A stretch of 64,000 nt of DNA from Streptomyces liliifuscus (GTDB lineage Bacteria; Actinomycetota; Actinomycetes; Streptomycetales; Streptomycetaceae). Numbering within the stretch: position 1 is the first letter of the stretch; every line of letters starts with the position of its first letter. The notes beneath the pieces are model-generated. The model did no database searches, was not told the origin of the DNA, and saw nothing but the letters and a program-made list of their open reading frames with translations. Of the stretch, positions 59,074 through 64,000 are shown piece by piece. The stretch is from the NCBI RefSeq assembly GCF_016598615.1, contig NZ_CP066831.1, positions 3,348,001 to 3,412,000 on the forward strand, given 5' to 3'. The position numbers were made by a program, and so were the translations under genes.

Positions 59074-60801
59074 TCAGAACTCCCCGGTCCGGTCGGTGCG
59101 AAGGCGTTCGAGAACCAGCAGCGCCACCGCGCACACCACCATCAAGATCGTCGAAAGTGCCATGGCCTGGCCGTAGTTGAGCTCGCCGGCCCGCCCGAGC
59201 AGCCGTGCCACGGCGACCGGCAGTGTCGGGTTGTCGGGCCGTGCGATGAAGACGGTCGCGCCGAACTCGCCCAGCGACACGGCGAAGGCGAACCCGGCCG
59301 CGATCAGCAGCGCCCGCCGCACCATCGGCAGATCGACCTCGCGCCACACCCGCCACGGCGAGGCCCCGAGCACCGCCGCCGCCTCGCGCAGCCGCCCGTC
59401 CACCGCCCGCAGCACGGGCAGCATGGTCCGTACGACGAAGGGGACGCCCACCAGCGCCTGCGCGAGCGGCACGATGATCCAGGTGCTCCGGAGGTCCAGC
59501 GGAGGCTTGTCGAGCGCGATGAGGAAGCCGAACCCGACGGTCACGGCGGAGACGCCGAGCGGCAGCATCAGCAGGGCGTCGAAGCCCCGTACGAGACGGC
59601 CGGCGTCGCGGCGGGTGAGGGCGGCGGCCGCGAGTCCGCCGATCAGCAGGGCGATGGCGGTGGCGGCAAGGGCGTACTGCAGCGAGTTGCCGACGGCCTC
59701 GATCGGCGGGACGAGGAAAATACCGCCCTCGTCGCTGGTCAGCGCCTTGTAGTAGCCGAATCCGGGGGCGTCGAGGGACCGCTCGACCAGCACGGCGAGC
59801 GGCAGCACCAGCAGGACGGCGATGGTGGCGAGGACGGCGGCGAGCAGCGTCCACTGCCCGGCGCCGCGCGGCCGTCGTGCCGTCACGGACGCGTCGACCA
59901 GGCGCAGGGCGGTCTCCCGCCGCCGTACCGTCCACGCGTGGACGGCGAGGATCGCGCCGACCGCCACGAACTGGACGAGGGTGAGGACGGCGGCCGTCGA
60001 GAGGTCGAAGATCTCCGAGGTCTGCCGGTAGATCTCGACTTCGAGCGTCGAGAAGGTGGGCCCGCCGAGGATCTGCACCACGCCGAACGAGGTGAAGGTG
60101 AAGAGGAAGACCATGAGCGCGGCGGCGGCGACCGCCGGGCCGAGCGCCGGAAGCGTCACCCTGCGCCAGGCGGCGAACCGCGAGGCGCCGAGCATCCGCG
60201 CGGCCTCCTCCTGCCGCGGATCGAGCTGCGACCAGAGGCCGCCGACCGTGCGGACGACGACCGCGTAGTTGAAGAAGACGTGCGCGAGCAGGATCGCCCA
60301 CACGGTCGTGTCGAGCCGTACGCCCCACAGCTCGTCCAGGAGCCCGCCGCGGCCGAGGAGGGCCAGGAAGGCCGTGCCGACGACCACGGTCGGCAGGACG
60401 AACGGCACGGTCACGACGGCCCGCAGGACCTGCTTGCCCCTGAAATCGAAGCGCGCGAACACATACGCACCGGGGAGCGCGATCAGCAGCGTGAGCGCGG
60501 TCGAGGCGAGCGCCTGCCAGGTCGTGAACCACAGGACGTGCCGGATGTCGGACTGCGCGAGCACGTCGCCGATCCGCCCGAACCGCCAGACCCCGTCGAT
60601 CCTGAGCCCGCGGGCCGTGATCGCCGCGACCGGGTAGGCGAAGAAGAGCCCGAAGAACACGACGGGCACGGCCATGAGAGCGAGCCGCGCCGCGCTCCCC
60701 GTACGCGGATGCGTGCGGGGGCACGGACGGAGGCGTGGACGCCGGCGCGCGGGCGGCTTCTCCCCGGCGCGAGGCTCTACTTCAGTACGAGCGAGGTCCA
60801 T
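59074..60801 (-). CDS. thiP: Thiamine ABC transporter permease (fused two-domain)
   Basis: Double-length permease of 575 residues with two homologous halves of about six spans each, as in ThiP/FbpB. Each half ends in an EAA-type loop: QEEAARMLGASRFAAWRRVTLP (near 195; shown as EEAARMLGASRFAAW) and LREAAAVLGASPWRVWREVD (near 475). ATG 60801 lies 25 nt inside the end of the binding-protein gene, so translation is coupled. GTG 60813 is a possible earlier start. Confidence 0.92.
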   Translation of the reverse strand: MDLARTEVEPRAGEKPPARRRPRLRPCPRTHPRTGSAARLALMAVPVVFFGLFFAYPVAAITARGLRIDGVWRFGRIGDVLAQSDIRHVLWFTTWQALASTALTLLIALPGAYVFARFDFRGKQVLRAVVTVPFVLPTVVVGTAFLALLGRGGLLDELWGVRLDTTVWAILLAHVFFNYAVVVRTVGGLWSQLDPRQEEAARMLGASRFAAWRRVTLPALGPAVAAAALMVFLFTFTSFGVVQILGGPTFSTLEVEIYRQTSEIFDLSTAAVLTLVQFVAVGAILAVHAWTVRRRETALRLVDASVTARRPRGAGQWTLLAAVLATIAVLLVLPLAVLVERSLDAPGFGYYKALTSDEGGIFLVPPIEAVGNSLQYALAATAIALLIGGLAAAALTRRDAGRLVRGFDALLMLPLGVSAVTVGFGFLIALDKPPLDLRSTWIIVPLAQALVGVPFVVRTMLPVLRAVDGRLREAAAVLGASPWRVWREVDLPMVRRALLIAAGFAFAVSLGEFGATVFIARPDNPTLPVAVARLLGRAGELNYGQAMALSTILMVVCAVALLVLERLRTDRTGEF

Positions 60802-61856
60802 GACTTGACCCACTCGTCACGGTTGTCGGCGATCCTGGCAGGGTCGAGGGTCTCGGGGTTCTCGGCCTGCGGACCGAATTTCCGGAACTCCTGGGGCACC
60901 TCGGCGGCCTCGCGGACGGGGTACACGAACATGTTGAGCGGCATGTCGTCCTGGAACTTCTTGGAGATCAGGAAGTCGAGGAGCGCCTTGCCGCCCTTGG
61001 TGTTCTTCGCGTTGCTGAGCAGGCCCGCGTACTCGACCTGGCGGAAGCAGGTGCCGTCCGCGACCCCGGTCGGCGCGGTCTTCGGCTTCGGGTCGGCGTA
61101 GATGATCTCGGCGGGCGGGGACGAGGCGTACGAGACGACGAGCGGCCGGTCGCCCTTGGCCTTCTTGCCGCCGGCGGACCCGGAGAACTCCACGTTGTAG
61201 GCCTGCTCCCAGCCGTCGACCACCTTCACGCCGTTGGCCTTGAGCTTCTTCCAATACCCCTGCCAACCGTCGTCCCCGTACTTCGCGGCAGTCCCCAGCA
61301 GGAAGCCGAGACCGGGCGAGGACGTCGAGGCGTTCTCGGTGACGAGCAGGTTCTTGTACTCGGGCTTGATCAGGTCGTCGAAGGACGTCGGCGGGGCCAG
61401 CTTGTGCTTGCTGAAGTAGGCCTTGTCGTAGTTGACGCAGATGTCACCGGAGTCGATGGGCGTGACACGGTGCTTGTCCTGGTCGACCCGGTACTGCGGC
61501 AGGATGAGTTCCGAGCCCTTGGCCTCGTACGACTGGAAGAGCCCGTTGTCGAGTGCCCGCGACAGCAGTGTGTTGTCGACGCCGAAGAAGACGTCGCCCT
61601 GCGGGTTGTCCTTGGTGAGGATGGCCTTGTTGACGGCCGTACCGGCGTCGCCGTCCTTGAGGACCCTGACCTTGTAACCGGACTCCTTCTCGAACTCCTT
61701 CAGTACGGCCTTGGTGTACGCGAAGGAGTCGTGGCTGACGAGGGTCACGGTCTTGGAACCGGAGCCCTCGTCGCCGGAGTCGGACGAACCGCACGCGGTG
61801 AGCGCGGCGAGGCCGATTCCCACGGCCACGGCCGTGAACTTCCTGGTGGTGCTCAC
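60777..61856 (-). CDS. thiB: Thiamine-binding lipoprotein
   Basis: Extracytoplasmic binding protein of 359 residues, lipobox LTAC at about residue 22 after a short signal. VTLVSHDSFAYTKAVLKEFE opens the mature fold as in ThiB; GDVFFGVDNTLLSRALDNGL, DSGDICVNYD and EQAYNVEFSGSAG are ligand-pocket segments. GTG 61856 has AGGAGGAATTC just upstream. Expression is under the TPP riboswitch immediately upstream, which identifies the ligand as thiamine or a close precursor. Confidence 0.93.
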   Translation of the reverse strand: MSTTRKFTAVAVGIGLAALTACGSSDSGDEGSGSKTVTLVSHDSFAYTKAVLKEFEKESGYKVRVLKDGDAGTAVNKAILTKDNPQGDVFFGVDNTLLSRALDNGLFQSYEAKGSELILPQYRVDQDKHRVTPIDSGDICVNYDKAYFSKHKLAPPTSFDDLIKPEYKNLLVTENASTSSPGLGFLLGTAAKYGDDGWQGYWKKLKANGVKVVDGWEQAYNVEFSGSAGGKKAKGDRPLVVSYASSPPAEIIYADPKPKTAPTGVADGTCFRQVEYAGLLSNAKNTKGGKALLDFLISKKFQDDMPLNMFVYPVREAAEVPQEFRKFGPQAENPETLDPARIADNRDEWVKSWTSLVLK

Positions 61857-61864
61857 TGAATTCC

Positions 61865-61927
61865 TCCTGGGGTGACCAGGAAGAGACGCGGCCCTGCCCG
61901 GGACCTCGGTCGGATCCCGGGCAGGGC
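61865..61927 (-). promoter_or_regulatory. Expression platform of the TPP riboswitch
   Basis: Two hairpins lie between the aptamer and thiB. A 13-bp perfect stem (61891-61903 with 61915-61927, GCCCTGCCCGGGA type) resembles a terminator but lacks a T run. A smaller stem pairs TCCTGG with CCAGGA (61865-61881) and takes in part of the AGGAGG ribosome site. Together they suggest control of translation, as in other actinomycete TPP switches (inference). Confidence 0.6.
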
Positions 61928-61946
61928 GCAACAGCTTGAGTAGTGA

Positions 61947-62035
61947 CCGAACTTCCTACCCAGAATGACCTGGGCAAGGTTCAGAGGGTCTGCGGGCTGT
62001 CCCGCACTCTCAGCGCTGTGGCGCTCCCCTGTCGG
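61947..62035 (-). ncRNA. TPP riboswitch aptamer
   Basis: The minus strand shows the thi-box consensus in order: CCGA (P1, 62035-62032), GGGGAGCGCC, CTGAGAGTGCGGG with its paired arm, ACCCTCTGAACCT, GGTCATTCTGGGTAGGAA and the closing TCGG (61950-61947). The CTGAGAG and GAACC-TCATTCTGG cores match the pyrimidine- and phosphate-binding pockets. TPP would lower expression of the thiamine transporter. Confidence 0.95.
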
Positions 62036-62100
62036 AATATGAAGATGTGACGGGCGATGTGCTTACGGAGCCACACTACCTCCCGGCCACCGGCCGAAAC

Positions 62101-63207
62101 CTACCGCTCGGTCGCCGCGAGCTGTCCGCAGGCCCCGTCGATCTCCTGGCCACGGGTGTCCCGGACGGTGACGGGCACGCCATGGGCGGCGATCGCCTCG
62201 ACGAACGCCTTCTCGTCCTCGGGCCGCGAGGCGGTCCACTTGGAGCCGGGGGTCGGGTTCAGCGGAATCAGGTTCACATGCACGGGCTTGCCCTTGAGCA
62301 GCCGCCCGAGCCGGTCACCGCGCCACGCCTGGTCGTTGATGTCCCGGATGAGCGCGTACTCGATGGAGAGCCTGCGCCCCGACTTGGCCGCGTACTCCCA
62401 GCCGGCGTCCAGCACTTCCCGCACCTTCCACCGCGTGTTCACGGGTACGAGCGTGTCGCGCAGCTCGTCGTCCGGTGCGTGCAGGGAGATGGCGAGGCGG
62501 CACTTGAAGCCCTCGTCGGCGAACCGGTTGATGGCGGGGACCAGACCCACCGTGGAGACGGTGATCCCCCGCTGCGACAGCCCGAGCCCGTCCGGCTCGG
62601 GGTCGGTGAGGGCCCGGATGGACTGGACGACCCGCTTGTAGTTGGCCAGCGGCTCGCCCATGCCCATGAAGACGATGTTGCTGAGCCGGGCCGGCCCACC
62701 GGGAATCTCGCCGTCCCGCAGCGCCCGCATCCCGTCCACGATCTGGTGGACGATCTCGGCGCTGGACAGATTCCGGTCGAGACCGGCCTGCCCGGTCGCA
62801 CAGAACGGGCAGTTCATCCCGCAGCCCGCCTGCGAGCTGATGCACATGGTGACCCGGTCCGGGTAGCGCATCAGCACGGACTCGACGAGCGTGCCGTCGA
62901 AGAGCCGCCAGAGGGTCTTGCGGGTGGTGTTCTCATCGGTGGAGAGATGCCGCACGACCGTCATCAGCTCGGGAAGCAGCGCCTCCTGCAGCTTGGCGCG
63001 CGATCCCGCGGGGATGTCGGTCCACTGCTCCGGGTCGTGCGCGTACCGCGCGAAGTAGTGCTGCGACAGCTGCTTGGCACGAAACGGCTTCTCACCGACC
63101 GCGGCAACCGCCTCTTTACGCTCGGCAGGCGTGAGATCGGCAAGGTGCCGCGGCGGCTTCTTGGCTCCGCGGGGGGCAACGAAAGTAAGTTCTCCGGGCT
63201 TAGGCAT
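62101..63207 (-). CDS. rlmN: 23S rRNA (adenine-2503-C2) methyltransferase
   Basis: Radical-SAM enzyme of 368 residues. The cluster motif is Cys129-x3-Cys133-x2-Cys136 (CGMNCPFC), and the two further cysteines of RlmN are in place, Cys122 and one near 361 (DGACGQL), needed for the methyl-shuttle mechanism. GMGEPLANY and [10 protein letters not shown] are conserved SAM-site elements. It methylates A2503 of 23S rRNA and A37 of some tRNAs in relatives. Not part of the thiamine operon, which diverges in transcript start 65 bp downstream. Confidence 0.96.
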   Translation of the reverse strand: MPKPGELTFVAPRGAKKPPRHLADLTPAERKEAVAAVGEKPFRAKQLSQHYFARYAHDPEQWTDIPAGSRAKLQEALLPELMTVVRHLSTDENTTRKTLWRLFDGTLVESVLMRYPDRVTMCISSQAGCGMNCPFCATGQAGLDRNLSSAEIVHQIVDGMRALRDGEIPGGPARLSNIVFMGMGEPLANYKRVVQSIRALTDPEPDGLGLSQRGITVSTVGLVPAINRFADEGFKCRLAISLHAPDDELRDTLVPVNTRWKVREVLDAGWEYAAKSGRRLSIEYALIRDINDQAWRGDRLGRLLKGKPVHVNLIPLNPTPGSKWTASRPEDEKAFVEAIAAHGVPVTVRDTRGQEIDGACGQLAATER

Positions 63208-63258
63208 GGCTGTACCAGTGTCGCAGATCGATTCGTGTGACTTGTGCCCCCGGCGGTC

Positions 63259-64000
63259 TCAGCCGCGGGGCTGGGCATCCAGGAAGCGGTGGACCGATTC
63301 CGTCATGCTCGCCACGAAGGAGTCACGGGTCCGGTCGGGGACCAGGTCCAGGGACAGATACGGGTTGAGGTCCTCCAGCTCGACGAGGAGCAGCGCGCCT
63401 TCCCTGGTGCGGCAGGCGTCCACGCGCTGGATGCCGTGGTCGAGGGTGTTCCAGTCGATGAAGCGCCGGGCGAAGGCCAGGTCGGCGTCCGTGGGCTCGT
63501 AGGACTCGAGGACCCAGCGCCGCTCGGGATCGGGGGCGTGAAGGGCGTACTGGAAGGCGTCGTCGACGTAGTAGAAGGACACTTCGTAGCGGAAGTCGAT
63601 GCGCGGCTGGACCAGGATGTCGCCGTAGGCGAGGCCGTCGAGCTGTTCGCGGGGCACGAAGGCCAGGCCTATGGAGTCCGCGCCCACCTTCGGCTTGACC
63701 GCGTACTGGCCGGTCTCGGGCAGCAGGTGCAGGTCCTCGGGCCGGTCGACGGTCGGGATGACCGGGTGTCCTGCTGTGGTCAGATTCAGCAGGTACTGCT
63801 TGCCGGCCATGTCACCGCGGCCGGTCAACGGGTTGTAGACCCGCGTGCCGCCCGCCTTGGCCCGCTCCCGGAAGGCGTCGTACTCCCGCTGGTAGTGCAG
63901 CACGGGCCCGCTGTTGCGGACCACGACCACGTCGAAGGCGTCCATCAGCGCGGCGGCGTCCAGCGGGTGGCACAGGGCGACATCGAAGTCGTCGCGCAGT
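63259..64000 (-). CDS. ATP-grasp-like protein (N-terminus outside window)
   Basis: The visible 246 residues are open to the right edge; reading continues past the internal ATG at 63945 (LRDDFDVALCHPLDAAALMD precedes it), so the gene starts outside. TGRGDMAGKQYLLNLTTAGH, YAVKPKVGADSIGLAFV and GALLLVELEDLNPYLSLD are the order of an ATP-grasp fold of the RimK/glutathione-synthetase type: nucleotide-binding Lys-Pro-Lys and the acidic/Asn metal site. Substrate unknown. Confidence 0.75.
   Translation of the reverse strand, partial: LRDDFDVALCHPLDAAALMDAFDVVVVRNSGPVLHYQREYDAFRERAKAGGTRVYNPLTGRGDMAGKQYLLNLTTAGHPVIPTVDRPEDLHLLPETGQYAVKPKVGADSIGLAFVPREQLDGLAYGDILVQPRIDFRYEVSFYYVDDAFQYALHAPDPERRWVLESYEPTDADLAFARRFIDWNTLDHGIQRVDACRTREGALLLVELEDLNPYLSLDLVPDRTRDSFVASMTESVHRFLDAQPRG

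Noticed and set aside
58004..61856. Iron(III) or putrescine ABC transporter
   Set aside because: Family motifs alone would allow it, but the TPP riboswitch directly upstream and the ThiB-like binding protein fit thiamine much better.
1..64000. tRNA, rRNA or insertion sequences
   Set aside because: Looked for cloverleaf-like CCA-ending segments, conserved rRNA cores and terminal inverted repeats with transposase; none was convincing by eye.

Overview
The window is about 70% or more G+C, has dense genes with strong third-position GC bias, frequent GTG/TTG starts, Tat lipoprotein and class-E sortase (LAETG) signals, a mycothiol-type maleylpyruvate-isomerase-fold protein, a bldA-type TTA codon and the intergenic palindromes typical of Streptomyces. 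It reads as chromosomal core-to-accessory DNA of a Streptomyces species. I see no tRNA, rRNA, integrase, transposase or CRISPR array.

Layout. (1) 1-7004: a sugar-uptake locus, with two permeases and a lipoprotein binding protein on the minus strand, divergent from a multidomain GH3 glycosidase; two identical LacI-type palindromes lie in the shared promoter region. (2) 7085-14561: aldehyde dehydrogenase, PucR regulator, an orphan VirD4/TraD-like membrane ATPase and gabT, followed by a highly structured, probably transcribed non-coding element (about 14700-14916). (3) 15070-19553: a PAP2 phosphatase and a type IV restriction pair, EVE-domain McrB plus PD-(D/E)XK McrC. (4) 19578-21377: a secreted GH18 chitinase with a DasR-like site in its promoter. 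(5) 22094-29299: an operon for polyamine uptake and oxidation (aldehyde dehydrogenase, PotD, PotA, PotB, PotC, FAD amine oxidase). (6) 29477-38610: a mixture with a NADAR protein, a repeat cluster, a DUF4190-like membrane protein, an adenosine/aminodeoxyfutalosine deaminase, GDPD, an F420-type reductase with a divergent HxlR regulator, a fused sigma/anti-sigma membrane protein behind a Tat-exported alginate lyase, and a serine hydrolase carrying a TTA codon. (7) 38628-41997: a three-gene membrane operon headed by a binding-protein/VWA hybrid. (8) 42323-51951: small secreted proteins, a second PotD, a two-component system, and a second polyamine module (aldehyde dehydrogenase divergent from an AsnC/Lrp regulator and a PLP aminotransferase). 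(9) 52169-57993: an unusual ABC exporter pair, VOC and LOG-family proteins, and an LAETG surface protein. (10) 58004-62035: a thiamine ABC transporter (ThiQ, ThiP, ThiB) behind a clear TPP riboswitch. (11) rlmN and an ATP-grasp-like protein running off the right edge.

Functional thread. Much of the window can take putrescine or another polyamine to GABA and on to succinate semialdehyde: import by PotABCD, oxidation (FAD oxidase) or transamination (aminotransferase 50572-51951), two aminobutyraldehyde-type dehydrogenases, then GabT. The other modules are sugar/chitin utilisation, thiamine import and DNA defence. The observations most worth checking are the structured RNA after gabT, the sigma factor fused to its own zinc anti-sigma motif and a membrane anchor, the EVE-McrBC pair with an uncharacterised Cys/His N-terminus, the ABC ATPase lacking a normal signature loop, and the nested modular palindromes, one of which has become the 3' end of a sensor-kinase gene.
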